Source: Distichodus sexfasciatus (lineage: Eukaryota; Chordata; Actinopteri; Characiformes; Distichodontidae). From it: a stretch of DNA of 64,000 nt. The translations under genes were made by a program, and so were the position numbers. Below, piece after piece: positions 1 through 12,359 of this stretch (positions within the stretch are counted from its first letter, which is position 1; each line of letters starts with the position of its first letter). The stretch is taken from NCBI GenBank assembly GCA_032718565.1, contig JAVGVS010000479.1, positions 1-64,000 of the forward strand. Reading direction: 5' to 3'. A model generated the notes under the pieces. It was given only the letters and a program-made list of their open reading frames with translations. It was not told the origin of the DNA and made no database searches.

Positions 1-123
1 ATTATTATTATTATTATTATTTTTTTTAGCAATATCCTACTAATAAACAAAAATACAAATCTGTAATTGCACAAATAAACCTTATTGAAAAGATGCCTTT
101 AAGGAAAGAAATGTGAGTCAGTT
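1..123. repeat. ATT microsatellite and AT-rich flank at the window edge
   Basis: The window opens in an (ATT)n run of about 25 bases followed by AT-rich sequence. No exon of copy A is recognisable here, although the GTPase exons of that gene would be expected close to or beyond this edge. The last five bases, 119-123 (cagtt), are the left target-site copy of the adjacent LTR. Confidence 0.6.
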
Positions 124-1089
124 TGTCACGGCTCCTTGGGACTTTGGCCGGACAGTGCTCCCTTGAACCCAGCTAAGTATCTGTTCTCTGTTTCTCTTGT
201 TCTCTGGGTTCACTTTCGGTGTTATTCCTGTGGTGTTTACTCCTCTTGTCTCCTCGGTTAGCCTTAGATTTCCTCGTTAGCTTGCTCCCCACTGCCGGGT
301 TTCTGTGTTTTTACTCCATGCCTTCGTGAGTAGTTCACTCTCTGTTTAGAGTGCACCCCACTTCCGTGTATGTTGTCTGCACTACGTGCTCCCTTCCTAG
401 TGGGTCAGTGTCTGTTTAGAACACCCCGCGCTTATTATTACTTTCACCCGTGTCTCGTTTGGCCTTCAGTTTGGGATTGGCGCAAGCACTCGGTTCTTGA
501 GTTGTGTGGCCTTATTTAACCTAGTTTGACCCGTGTTTCCCTGAGTCTGTCTCCCTCATGATATGTGTGGTTGTGGTTTACATTTTGGTTCTTGGCAGTT
601 TGTTACCCTGTCTCAGCTCTGCTCTTGGATTTTTTGGATTCCATTTCGATCAGCTTTTTTGCTCATGTTGTTCACCCGTTTCTTGTTTTTTTTCCCCAGG
701 CTCGTGTCTCCCAGTAAATCCCCGTCTGATCAGGCTGCTGTTTGCTTCTAGTGTTTGGATCGTTTCAGTTTTTGCTTTGTGGGTATTAGAGCACCAGGAT
801 ATTGTTCTCTTGGTTTCCCCATGAAGGATTCTTCAGTTCACCACAGAAGAAGTGCTGGGAGCATGAGCCCCATCTTTCATTTGTACTTGCTTCCTGTTTT
901 TTCATGTAGTTTTCTCCTGGGTTTTCCCCTGCATTTTTGCTCTGGTTTTTGTGTCTTTTTGCCCTGGTTTTTATTGCTGCCTTTTTGCCACCATTGTGTT
1001 CACCCTACTTGTTCCCTTCAATAAACCCTTTTTTAGTTACGACTGCAACAGTTGTCCTCACCTCCTTCCCACTACAACTGAACCATAAC
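124..1089 (+). mobile_element. Solo LTR, Ty3/Gypsy-type, 966 bp
   Basis: The element begins TGTCACGG and ends CATAACA, so it has the TG...CA ends of an LTR, and it is flanked by a perfect 5-bp target-site duplication cagtt at 119-123 and 1090-1094. An AATAAA signal lies near 1019 in plus orientation. There is no internal region, so this is a solo LTR left by recombination. Its middle resembles 51.7-52.0 kb, so the two belong to one family. It sits in the intron of copy A between the PWR exon and the expected first GTPase exon. The ORFs at 558-1024 are chance frames inside it. Confidence 0.85.
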
Positions 1090-1334
1090 ACAGTTAAGAT
1101 TTTTTAAAGCAATTCTGGCTAATAATAAATAAATAAAATAATTGTTAAAAATGTCATTGTATTCTTAAAGGCTTCGAACATAAGAATTTACACGTCTTGA
1201 TGTATTAATGTAAAGTCATATTCCTGATAACACTGCAGTCTTTTGCTGTTCAATTTAGTAGTCAGTCTAAATTAAAAGCTTGTTGGATGTGATTTTGTAG
1301 TAAATTAAAGTGTAATGGAAGACGGCTGACGTAC

Positions 1335-3599
1335 CCCCATTTCACTTCCCTCCATGGTGTGGAAAGTGCTGTAAAAGTGACAGTGGATGCCGTCAAAACA
1401 CTGTACATACAAAACAAGTGTAATATGCATTACGGATCATTAATTCATTATCTAAACAACATATTGTGGTAGCAGGGCCTGCATGTAGCGACATAATGAA
1501 TAGTAACAAAAACAATCATACATACCAACAAGGACCTGAGCAGAGCATTTCTTACTTCCTGCAGCACTGCTCACGACAATAGTGTACGTCCCTTCATCAG
1601 CTTGCACAGCATTTTGATTATTAAGAAATATTTATTATCTTGTTTATCTTTGATGTGCTTGCCTTCCTTACATAGCAACATCTCGTCATCCTTGTGCCAT
1701 ATCACTTTATTGTCTGGTTGGTCCTTCACCTGACAGCTAAGCGTCACATCTTCACCACATACCACGATTTTGTGATCCAACACTGTTCTGAATTCTATTT
1801 GGCCAATAAGGACATAATCACTTGAGGAGAAATTGTAATATTAAGAAAGAACTGTCTGAATATACATTGAAATGTAAACTCACCAGGTTCAATAACAACT
1901 GGTTCCGTTGTATCTATGAGAGAAAAGATGGACATTTGAGCAATAAACATACCATACCAAGGTGAAACATTGCTGAATTGTTCACTACTGACTTGTTGAG
2001 TCTCTGCTGTCTGGTAAGCAGTACAGGTCATTTCATGCCAAAATCGTTATACAGTGGTGATGTGTTTGTAAGTGGGTGTTGTTTGGGGTGCCTTTGGCAG
2101 TGATGATGCTGGTTTTTGTGGGGGGATGAGGGGACCAACAAGGAATCACTTGAGGATAAATTTTTATATTCAGAAAGTAGATTGTATACAGGGTGGCACG
2201 GTGGCGCAGTGGTTGGAGCCGTCATCTCACAGAGAGAAGGTCCTGAGTTCGAACCCCAGGGACGGCCGTAGGACCTTTCTGTGTGGAGTTTGCATGCTCT
2301 CCCTGTGTTCGCGTGGGTTTTCTCCGGGTGCTCCGGTTTCCTCCCACAGTCCAAAGGCATGTGATATAGGTTAATTGGCAACTCTAAATTGGCTCCTTAA
2401 GGTGTGAGACTGTGTGAGTGTATGCGCCCTGCCCAGGGCTGGTCCCCGCCATGCGACGGTGAGTTCCCGGGATAGGTTCCGGTCCCCCCACGACCTCAGC
2501 TGGGATTACACAGTTTGGAGAATGAATGAATGAATGAATGAATAGATTGTATACATACATATGTCTATATACACTGTATATGTGTCTGAATATTAAGTGA
2601 AATGTAAACTCACTAAGAGCACTTCTTTGAATCTATAACACAAAAGAATATGGCTTTAAAATGCAAAATATGAGCATAATGGATATTTGAGCAATAAACA
2701 TACTACAATGAAATACTGCTGAATTGTTCACTACTGTCACTCTCTAGCCATACAGTCTTTTTCCATTAGGTCTTCCTTTAGCTCTCTGAATTGTGGAACT
2801 TCTATTCCACCCTGAGGAGATGTACAATTTACATTTTTGAGGACATTTTGACTGTGGAAAACTCTTGTCAAGATGTTCTGGAGGTACAACATTGTTCAGG
2901 TTCTTCCTGCAATACATAGGACGTGCTGTACTAGCTTCACATCAATCTCAGCTCTAGACCTTGTCCGAAATGTTATCAATGCATCATTAGGTAAATTTTG
3001 CTCTGTTCCAAAAGAGAGAAAGCAAACCTCATACATTCCAACATGCCTTCATCAGGTTCCTCCACATTTTTATCTTTCAAGGAATGTGTAGTTACATTTT
3101 ACTGTGGTGTGCTTGCCTTCGGTACAGTTAGTGATCAGACCATCTTTCATTGCGCTGTCATTTCTTCGGGTTTACATCTTTCAACTAAGCATGATGTCTC
3201 TCAAATTTGATTTATATTTTCTTTATACACATTTTTGTCAGTGATGTCTCAGTTACTAACTGAATAATATCCACTTATCTGAATGCCTTTTGTTAGCTAT
3301 TAGCTGATGTTAGCTACCAAGCCCTTAAACTGAAAATAAAGGACAATCTTTTATCAACAGCCACAAAAATACCAGTAGGAGTCGTAACTTGTACACAAGC
3401 TACTAGATTGCAGTTTACGTTGCACTTTATTGCATTGCTAAAGAATCAGAATACAGTTTGTACCTATTGCAAGTACATGATTTAAAAAGAATTCTGAATT
3501 CTGAGACTGTAATGAAAAAGAAATTAGGCATTCTTTTGAATATAATTGTCAACATTATAGCAATTTAAACTTACCCTGTTTAGATGGTTTGTCTCCCAT
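1335..3599 (-). pseudogene. Copy A: Ig-domain IFI44-like gene, frameshifted and partial
   Basis: Exons in order on the minus strand: 3575-3599 (start exon, MGDKPSKQ), 1884-1913 (DTTEPVVIEPG, a small extra exon shared with copy B), 1526-1794 (Ig domain) and 1335-1368 (LSTPWREVKWG, the PWR linker). The Ig exon is 269 nt where intact B has 270. One A is missing from an A-run at about 1610-1614, just before the conserved NAVQADEG stretch, so the frame is lost in the last third of the Ig domain. All splice sites look usable. No GTPase exon is seen between 1335 and the left edge, so the gene either continues outside the window beyond the solo LTR or is truncated. A degenerate second version of the small exon lies near 2613-2632. 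The deletion could be real decay, a polymorphism or a sequencing error in a homopolymer. Confidence 0.7.
2191..2542 (+). mobile_element. tRNA-derived SINE, full length
   Basis: The head (GGTGGCACGGTGGCGCAGTGG, then GTTCGAACCCC) carries tRNA-like A and B boxes. The body has the widespread fish block with 'tttctccgggtgctccggtt', and the tail is (AATG)n. A 13-bp target-site duplication (tagattgtataca) at 2178-2190 and 2543-2555 fixes the borders. It lies in an intron of copy A. Reverse copies of the same family are at 23.7 and 32.9 kb. Confidence 0.85.
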
Positions 3600-4492
3600 C
3601 CCTCTGTCCCAAATCTGTGAAATGGAAAAAAAAAAAAGTAAGAAGTAAGAACATCAGTTTAAAAGTATATATATGTATATTTTTAAAAAAGCAGCATGTT
3701 GGACAAAACCTCAACTTAGATGGCTGCATTAGCTTTCAGAGCTATGTGTATGCATGTACATTATTCCTATCAAGTGCAAATTTCGCTAACTTTGTGTGTT
3801 TTACACTTCCTCGCTCATGCTATGTGAAAAATATGTAGGAAAAGATTGATGTGCTACTTAAAGGATGGTATATTTAGAGCTTTAACATTAAATCATGGGT
3901 ATAGTTTGGCAGAAAATGTTTTTGCTATGCCTAAATTTTACCAGGCCACAAAATACATTCACAGTTGAACTCATTCTGTTTGTATCCATTTGACCTCTCC
4001 TTACATATTAGACAATATGTTCAGTATTACATATGAGGTACAATGACATAACATTACAACTGTAGTTGGACTCTAGTCAGTGTGGCAGTCAAATCAGTGT
4101 TTTCATACTTGAACAAGGTGAATTCTTGTAATGTCTCATAAGGTTTCAGAAGTGACGTGACATGCTCTACTGAATTTTGTGACTCTTTCAGAATTTTCTT
4201 TTTGTTGATAAATATTACCTGAAAAATCATCAGCATAAGAACATGACCTTTGATGAGAAAATTACTTATGAAATATACTGGAGATTTTTAAAGAAATGAA
4301 TCTCAATGATCCTAGTAGTCATTCCACAACATAATATATAATGTAAAATGAAGCTTAAGAATGGCATTTTCCTGATCATAATCCAGTAAAATATTTGTCT
4401 TCCATATATATTTAGAGTTTCATTCTATATATTCAAAATTAAGCTTATATAAATAGATATGCAATATTACATTATGCTACATATGGTACATA

Positions 4493-4493
4493 T

Positions 4494-4560
<67 letters not shown>
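4493..4560. repeat. (GATA)n microsatellite
   Basis: About 17 perfect tandem copies of a GATA unit lie between the start exon and the promoter exon of copy A. It is a likely length-polymorphic marker. Confidence 0.95.
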
Positions 4561-4561
<1 letters not shown>

Positions 4562-4642
4562 CTTTACTTGTCACTAGTCATATGTCACTAGTACATATCA
4601 ATTTTTTTTTTCATATATAGACAATGTAAAAGATTAACTTAC

Positions 4643-4780
4643 ATTCTAAAGGACTGTGATACCAGCCTTAATGTCTTTTACTCTCCTACTGTTTCTCTGT
4701 TGGCAGCTCCTTGTCTCTCTGCAGAAAGCTTCCTTGAATGCTGCATTTTATTGAGAAGTTTGTTCCAGTTTCACTTTCAT
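4643..4780 (-). promoter_or_regulatory. Copy A noncoding first exon and promoter with an exact ISRE
   Basis: A splice donor (gtaagt on the minus strand) at 4642 ends a noncoding first exon homologous to those of the other copies. Upstream of it, 4767-4780 reads AGTTTCACTTTCAT on the plus strand, an exact match to the interferon-stimulated response element consensus AGTTTCNNTTTCNY. The transcription start is not visible and the exon's 5' limit is unknown. This is the best evidence in the window that the array is interferon-controlled. Confidence 0.7.
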
Positions 4781-6068
4781 CTTGACGTGGGGTGGGGACC
4801 TGTGCATTACTATCATTCTTCTTTTTTGGTCAAAAGCTAAGCTAAATTTAGGTAGGTCTTTAGGCTAGACTTCTGGATTTGATAATAACTTATAATTAAC
4901 AAAAAACAAAATTTCAGCTTTGAGGTTCTGGTACACAGTGTATTTACTAGTTTTCTGTCATTTGAACTTTAAATCTTTTCTAGATGAAACTTTATGCTAT
5001 AAATACTGCATTCTGGAAGCCACTGAATACCATGTTTATTACATTTTTTGTGTATGACCTATTGAATCAGGAACTACAAAACTGGGAAACATTTTAATAT
5101 GTGACAGCATACTGTTATGAAGGTAAATAAAAATCATGTGCTAGGTAATAATTAGACTATGATCAAAAAAATATTATCTACTACAAGTATCAAATGCTTA
5201 ACTTTGATCACTGCTGCAATTCCAAACTGTAGCCTCCGACATACTTCCTGCAAAACTGGTTATAAGTGATCCACTTCTGGGTAACTATCATGTCAATCAA
5301 TCCACTTACAGTAACATTATATACTGTTGTAGATCATTTAGTGGTTAAAGAATGGAAAGAAATTCATTTTCTTATTCCCGGTTCTCCAGTTGTCAATTTC
5401 ATTTCTACCAACACTGGACATGTGATCTAAAAGGGTCTAATTAAAACATTCCCTCTAAAAACCAGACGCACTCACACCTTGGTGGACAGCTGCTCAGCTG
5501 TACATTTGCTCGGCAAAAATAAATATCTTTCTTAGGACGTAAGAGATTTGCTCGTGCATGAAGTATAATCAGCGGATGATCTATGGTGGTTCACTAAATA
5601 TGATAATAAATTACTGTCTTTACAACGTGGTCGTATTTAATTAGCAGACTGAATTTTTAATCTTAATGCACATTTGACGCAAAGAATGCAGTTTGGCTAA
5701 GAACAAGCGGAAGCTAAACTTTACATTTAAAGTCACATATTTGTAATGCTTACTTGTAAATTCTTTGAAAAGTTTCTGAAGCTGCCAGACTAGTCTGCTG
5801 TCTTCTAAATATGCTACTATTTGTGCTAGAGTTTACCATAACAATAGATTAATGGATAAGGAAGTTTAGCTCTTTGACTTGTGCACACACTTTATAGGTG
5901 TAAAGTCCAAGCAGGAGAACACTCAAGGTCAGTGCAGACTCCAGTCCAGGAATCCAGTCCAGATCCGAAAACATGTAGTGATCTCCTCACCTAATCATGT
6001 GACCTCACTACTTATCGTATAGACTTTTGTGTTTTGTACTTAAACTGTACAAATTATTGACCGTGTTT
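4781..6068. other. Intergenic, no gene seen
   Basis: AT-rich sequence between the copy A promoter and the next repeat. No exon of the IFI44-like family, no RNA gene and no recognisable transposon were seen on either strand. The missing last exons of copy B were looked for here and not found. Confidence 0.5.
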
Positions 6069-6240
6069 TTGTAGGGTGTTGGTGGCCTAGTGGTAGTACA
6101 CTCGCCTTTGGACCAGGAGGTTGTGGGTTTGAATATGACCTCTGGCATTACCAACATTGGGTCTCTGAGCAAGACCCTTATCCCTAAGTTGCTCTCAGGG
6201 GAACTGTTCCTGAAATTAGGAAAATGTAATGAAACCCCAT
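6069..6240 (+). mobile_element. tRNA-like SINE fragment
   Basis: The head 'gttggtggcctagtggtag' followed by 'ggttgtgggtttgaatatga' matches tRNA A and B box spacing, followed by a short body ending near 'aggaaaatgtaatg'. Reverse-strand relatives with the same head are near 14.95-15.09 kb and 46.96-47.02 kb. It is a retrotransposed SINE, not a functional tRNA gene: it has no intact acceptor stem. Confidence 0.6.
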
Positions 6241-7169
6241 CACTTTAAACTGTTGCCTACTTTCAGGCGCATAATTTCCAGGGGGGTTAGGGCGGTCATG
6301 ACCCCCCCAGTAATCAGATCCAGCCAATATAACCCCCCCAAATATAATCACACCATTCCAGTTAATAAAATTATGAATTATCTTGCATAAATATCTTGTT
6401 GATTTTATTTAATCATTTCAATTATTGCCAGCAAAATAGTTGCATGTTTGACCAAAAAGGAGGTAAATGGGGACTCGAGTCGCACTTAAGTCGCACAAAG
6501 AAAGACTCGAGACTTGACTTTAGACAACGATTGAGACTTGACTCGGACTTGGGTGTTGTGATAACTAGTAAACAATGTTCATTTCATGGAATTATTTATT
6601 TATATCTCGCACTCTCGTTTGTCATAATAACCCCCCAAAACCGTTGTGATGCCCACCAATATGTGAAATCAGTTTGCCATGCAATGTGCCACCCTATGTA
6701 ATATATTGTGCATTGTCATGAATTGTGACATTTGCTGTGTATAGTTTATTGGTGTCAATACAGTGATGCATTTGATCAATCTTTGAAGTTTTTGATTTTT
6801 TTCATAGATATTGGACACACACACACAAAATCAACTGAGTGGGAGCTGCCATGGTCTTGCTCACTAGTGCTTAAACACAATAGGAATTGTGTCATTGTGG
6901 CATAAATAGTCAAGTACACAGCTGCAACTACGTTAAGTAAATCACTGTAAAAGTATCACAATGTATTTCTAATACAGGAACACCAAAGTAGCCTGACTTT
7001 TACAAAAGTGAATGATTGAATACATACATAAATAAGCAGAGTTTAACCCTGTCACCATGTGGTATTTTTGCTATCTGGCAAAACAGCAGCAGAGAGCCGA
7101 CAAGCAAAAATGCCGGTGGTCCTCTGGCGTTTAAAAATATATATATTTATTTATTTATTTAGACAGAGA

Positions 7170-7925
7170 TCTTGACTCCCCCCCAATGTTCAGCACAAAG
7201 TTACGCCCTTGCCTACTTTGCATATCCAGAACTGATGTCAGATTTCACAAACGTTGCATCAGGAGGGCCTCCTGCATCGTGCTCGACCCCTTACATTCTT
7301 CACACGGACTCTTTACACTTCTCCCATCCAGCAGACGCTATCACAGCATCAGGACTCAATCCACCAGACTCGTGATAGCTTTTTCCCCACAAGTCATCAG
7401 ACTTTTAAACACACTTCCAGCCCTAACACACCTCTGCACTTTACACAACACTGTCTTGTGATGCACACGCTGCTATACGGACAATCTCATTCATGTTGCA
7501 CTGAAACTGTCTCAGGAAAATGTTTATGAATAATGTTTATGTTTACAGACGGTACAGTATTTCCACAAACTGCTGCTGATCTGGCACACATTTAATGCCG
7601 ACCGATCTAAAATGAAATCCTCTTCTCTTGATTGCTGCTACAATATTTCCACAATTTTGCACTGTTGCTACATGTTTGTTATTGTCTCTTGTTCTAGTTT
7701 AAAGTTTAAAATTTACATTTATATTGTACTTCTATTTTAAAGTATATATTTTATATTCTATTTATAGATGTTATTGTGCCTTATTTGTTCCTTGTACCTT
7801 GTTCTTTGTGGTTTGCCACTGTTAAAACTGGAGCCATGTTGTCCCGTCTCTCTCTGTATACTTGTACAGTATATAGTAGAGATGACAATAAAGTTTACTT
7901 TGACTTTAACTTTGACTTATAAATT
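7170..7925 (+). mobile_element. LINE 3' end (5'-truncated non-LTR retrotransposon)
   Basis: Frames at 7186-7461 and 7254-7529 read HSSHGLFTLLPSSRRY and FFPTSHQTFKH, matching the C-terminal tail typical of fish LINE reverse transcriptases ('GLF.LLP..RR....FFPQAIR.LN'), split across frames by indels. The element ends in 'gacaataaagtttactttg' with a degenerate TTTGACTT repeat tail. It lies 3' of copy B where that gene's last two exons should be, so its arrival or an associated deletion may explain their loss. Confidence 0.65.
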
Positions 7926-8290
7926 ACCGTTTTCACTTCCATTATACTGAAGAGCAATTGTGACTTATTCATAGTCTACACATAGTATTCAGAAGTACCC
8001 AGAGTGGTTCAAACGCACAAAAAAAGGAAAAATATCATTTTGAATGTAGTCATGTAGTCATAATTAAAAATAATTAATTTCTAAAACTGGCCAAATATGG
8101 TGTACAAAATGAGTTAAACATGTCAGTCAGTAACAACTGAAGCTCAGCATAACGAATAACAAATCTGGAAATCCGGAGTTTTGTGATCCATGTTTGACCC
8201 AGGACACATACGTCAGACAATCATACATCTGTTGATCTTGATTACACAATTGTAATTATTTGTGCAAACCTTTTACTTATTTTGAGCACA

Positions 8291-11200
8291 TTATTTAAGT
8301 ATATTCTTTTTCCACTTACCCAATTCTGTTGCACATTTTATGACTGTTTTCATTTTTGTGATGACTTCAGGTTTCACTAATGAAAGTGTATCTGCTGACA
8401 TAACACACAACAAGCAGTGCATCTTGTCATCCAGGCTGGGATTTTCTGTCCAATGTTTGTAGTCTAAAGACATTTTGGCATTAGAGTTGAACTGAAGGAA
8501 AGATACAAAGAAGTCTCTCAGTGATCTCTAAGGTTATAGTATAAGGTCAACCTGTGCAGAGTGATTGTTTGCAGAACTTACTTGAATTCGCCAAATAAAA
8601 TTTCCATTATAATTACAACCAAACGCTGAAATCTGAATCTTACTGCTTTGATCTTACCATGTAGCCTTCTTTTACATGGCCTTTGAGACAATTAATGAGG
8701 TCCTCAGTTTTAACCCCATAATTTTCTTCCATGCCCATGGTGTCAAAGAATGAAAATTGTGACTTTTCCTCATGTGCACTTGAAATCGAAACCTTTTCGA
8801 ACTGAAAAGTGAAGGATGTTAATGGATGTGCATAAGGGTGTTATGTACATACAGATTGCACATTATTTTATGTAAAATGCACGTTTTTAAATTTGTAAAT
8901 CAGGTTTGTTTACTTACATAAGTTGAGATGCAGCATGAAGCAGCTGGAGCAGCCAGACAGTTAACAAACTGATGTCCTTCAAAAATGCTCTTTACTGTAT
9001 TTATTGTGCTGGACTTTCCTGCACCAACTGGTCCAAACAATAGAAAGTTGAGATGCATGACTTTGCAAACATTAAATGTCCCTAGTTGACGAACCAACTC
9101 ATCGTGTTCACTGTAAAGAAAATAGTACAAGCAATTAAAGCAATTCTGGCTATTTTACTGACTACTAAATAAATAAATAAATAAATAAATGGAGTGTATA
9201 CAAACTTAATTCCAACTTGTAAGTTTCATATTTTTACTCTTAAAAATCATATGATTATGTTCATTAAATATTTTCTGTTCTTTTCTGTAAATATATTTAA
9301 CATTATATTTTTAATGCAACTTGTGTTGGCTGACATCAGCATCGTGTTACGCTGAGACAGTGTGGTAACAGTGCAAACATTAGCACGATAATTATAGCAG
9401 TAGCAAACGTAACAAATCCGCCAACCTATTTGGCAACCTCGAGTCTGCGGAGGAGCGGGAGGGGAAACAACACACTACAGTGTTTTGAATTTGACTGCAG
9501 TACCAGTTTTGACCACAATCTTACATATAGCTCCTTTAACACTATAGCTCATTTTATATAATTTAGTAGTCAGGCTAAATTTTTGTTGTAGGGTGTGAAA
9601 TCGTTGAAAAACTAAAATGCAAGATGGCCGACTTACTCCCATATCACTTCCCTCCATGGTGTGGAAAGCACTGTAAAAATGAGAGTAGATGCCATGAAAA
9701 CACTGTGTAATTGCAAAACAAGTGTAATATGCATTACAGATCATTAATTCATTATCTGAACCACGTATTGTGGTAGCAGGACATTCAAAAAACAACATTG
9801 TACATACCAACGAAGACCAGAGCAGAGCACGTCTTGCTTCCTGCAGAATTGCTCACGGTCATAGTGTAGATCCCTTCATCAGCTTGCACAGCATTTTTGA
9901 TTGTTAAGAAATATTTATTATCTTGTTTATCTGTGATGTGCTTGCCATTCAAACACATCAATATCTGGCCATTCTTCTGCCATGTCACTTCATTGTCTGG
10001 TTGGTCCTCCACCTGACAGCTAAGTGTGACATCTCCACCACATGCCACGCTTTGGTCATTCAACACTGTTATGAATTCTATTTGATGAATAAGGACATAA
10101 TCACTTGAGGAGAAATTTGAATATTCAAAACACTGTCTACATTCTTAAGGTGTGCAAAAATGGAATCAAATCGAATTTTGATTTTTTTCTCTGTCGATTC
10201 AAAACAATTCATGCATTCCAAAAATTTGATTCATATTTTTCAACTAACGTAATGACACTAGTGTAACTTTTCCCCCAACACAAGTTCAGCAATGTCGAAA
10301 TCTGCCCAGATAAACCTCCTTTATGTAACCATGAAGGAAATTCAGTCACTGTGTGCATGTAAACTACATTTGATTCAGTTAGATTTTTTTTACTTGATCT
10401 GCCACAGTCAAATGGGAAAAGTAAATTCATCACAATTTAAAAATGTGAATGATTTATGAATCATGAATTGCTTATGAATCATGATTTGATTTTGTGAGCC
10501 CAAGAATCAGAATTGAATTGAATCGTGGGATTTTCTCAATCGAGCACCCCTACTATATACATATATCTATATACTGTATATGTCTGAATATACATTGAAA
10601 TGTAAACTCACCAGGTTCACTAACAATTGGTTCAATTCTTGAATCTATAAAACAAAATATTGAATATTGTTTTAAAATTCAAAAAATGAGCATAATGGAT
10701 ATTTGAGCAATAAACATAGCATACTACAGTGAAATACTGCTGAATTGTTCACTACTGACTTGGACTCCAGTAGTAAGCAGTACCAAACCATTATACGATG
10801 GTGATGTGTTTGTAAGTGGGTGGTGTCTGCTGTGCCTATGGTGGTGGTGATGCTAGTTGGTGGGAATTTAGGGTAATGCATGCTTCTTGCACTTGATGGT
10901 TCAGTTGAGAAGTGGAGTGAGAAAGGTTAAAGGACCTTTAGTCATGTCTAAAAGTTAAGGATAAAATTTGATATATTAATTGTTCTAAGAGCAGAATATG
11001 TGCTTTTCTTTCTGAATGTGAGGTTCTAGCAATTCTCCTCTAATCCATGAGGCAACAGTGGGCAGCTGACCTGTTATGCCTATGGAGCAGTGCTTAGGGA
11101 TGGTACCTTGGTCATGAGTACCTCAGTAGCACATTTATTGGTCCAGTACTTGAACTGGCAACCCTCCAATCTCCGGTTCAAGCCCCAGACCAGTAAAGGT

Positions 11201-11966
11201 GCCATCAAGATAGTCATGAGCAAGGTACCGTCCCCAAGTTCCTCTAGTCATGCAGACTTTTTTCCATTAGGAGGTCCTCCTTTAGCTCTCCAGTTTGTGA
11301 AACTCCTATTCCAACCAGAGATCATGCACATTTGAAATTTCTGAGGACATCTTGACCACTTAGTGCCTGTGGAAACCCCTTGTTAGGTTTGTCCTGGAGA
11401 TAGAACATTGTTCTGATTCTTCCAGGAATAGATAGGAAGTGTTGTACTGGTTTCACAACCACCTTAGCTCTAGGCCTTGGCAGAGAGTGCACAAGGGAGG
11501 AAGTAAAACTCATACATTCCAACATGGCACAACAGGACATAACTCATACTCTGAATCTTTGCTTAAGGTTAAAATGTACGTGCCTTCAACAGGTTCTTCC
11601 ACATTTTGATCTTTTTCTGTGCTTTGCTTGTCTTTCACTCAGTTATATATCTGATCATCCTTCTTTCATTTCTTCTGGTTTTACTATCTTACATCTCAGC
11701 CTGATGTCATTTTCCATATACACAATTTATATTAGCAATGTTTCAATTACTAGTTGAATAATGTCCACTGATCTAAATGTTAGTTGCCTTAACTACTAAC
11801 TAACTTCCAATCCCTTGAACTGCAAATGCAGTGAAAACAATGAAACTCAACTTGAAGAACTACATTTGACATCCCGCAATTCAAACTAATATAAAGTTTA
11901 ATGTAAAGTTTAATTCACAGTTTTAAACAATCTGAACTCACTGGTTTTAGATTGTGTCTCTCCCAT
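8291..11966 (-). CDS. Copy B: Ig-domain IFI44-like GTPase lacking the last two exons
   Basis: Exons: 11942-11966 (MGETQSKT), 10612-10644 (small exon, SRIEPIVSEPG), 9808-10077 (Ig), 9637-9670 (LSTPWREVIW), 8918-9110 (GTPase 1, P-loop GPVGAGKSS), 8658-8801 (DTMG) and 8320-8491 (NPSLDDKMHC). All are open and in phase. The exons carrying the TKxD motif and the C-terminus are absent downstream. If the last donor is not used, the frame runs into the intron for 29 nt and stops at 8291 (ELGKWKKNILK), giving 299 residues. Such a protein keeps the phosphate-binding motifs but lacks the guanine-specificity motif. It could be a pseudogene, a regulatory truncated protein, or use exons not recognised here. 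The small exon before the Ig domain is shared only with copy A, which marks A and B as a subfamily. Confidence 0.7.
11080..11235 (+). mobile_element. SINE fragment, family with 'gtaccgtccccaag' core
   Basis: Contains 'cttgaactggcaaccctcc' and 'gtcatgagcaaggtaccgtccccaag', the body of a second tRNA-derived SINE family whose fullest copy here is at 47.07-47.35 kb. It lies in an intron of copy B. Confidence 0.55.
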
Positions 11967-12199
11967 ATTTAAATCTGTGAAAAACAAAAAAGAATTTAGT
12001 ACAAAAAGGTAAAATTTGCATAAAGTGTATTAGAATACGCTATTGCACAAAAACACAACTTAGATGTAGGCCACACTAGATTTCAGAGCTATGTGCATGT
12101 AAGTATAGGTGTTATTCCTATCCAGTAATTAAAGAGTGCAAAAAGAGTGCATTTGTCAGTAATACACATATAAATTATAGACATAAAAGATTAACTTAC

Positions 12200-12359
12200 A
12201 TGCTCAAGGATTGTGAAGTGATACCAACCTTAGTGCCTTTTACTCTGCTACTGTTTCTCTGTTAGCAGATCTGCGTCTATCTGTCTCTCTGCATGAGGCT
12301 TTCTTTAACGCTGCATTTTAGTCTGATTTTTTTTTTTTTTAAACCAGTTTCACTTTTGC
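12200..12359 (-). promoter_or_regulatory. Copy B noncoding first exon and promoter with ISRE-like site
   Basis: Donor gtaagt at 12199 closes a first exon homologous to that of copy A. At 12346-12359 the plus strand reads AGTTTCACTTTTGC, one mismatch from the ISRE consensus and aligned with the exact site of copy A. The preceding T-run differs, so the two promoters have diverged. Confidence 0.55.

Noticed and set aside
558..1024. Open frames of 62-89 codons rich in Leu, Phe and Ser
   Set aside because: They lie wholly inside a solo LTR, and their hydrophobic look comes from its T-rich sequence.
4054..4236. A 60-codon minus-strand frame (LLKPYETLQEFTLFKYENTD) in an intron of copy A
   Set aside because: No match to any array exon, no convincing splice sites on both sides and no counterpart in copy B.
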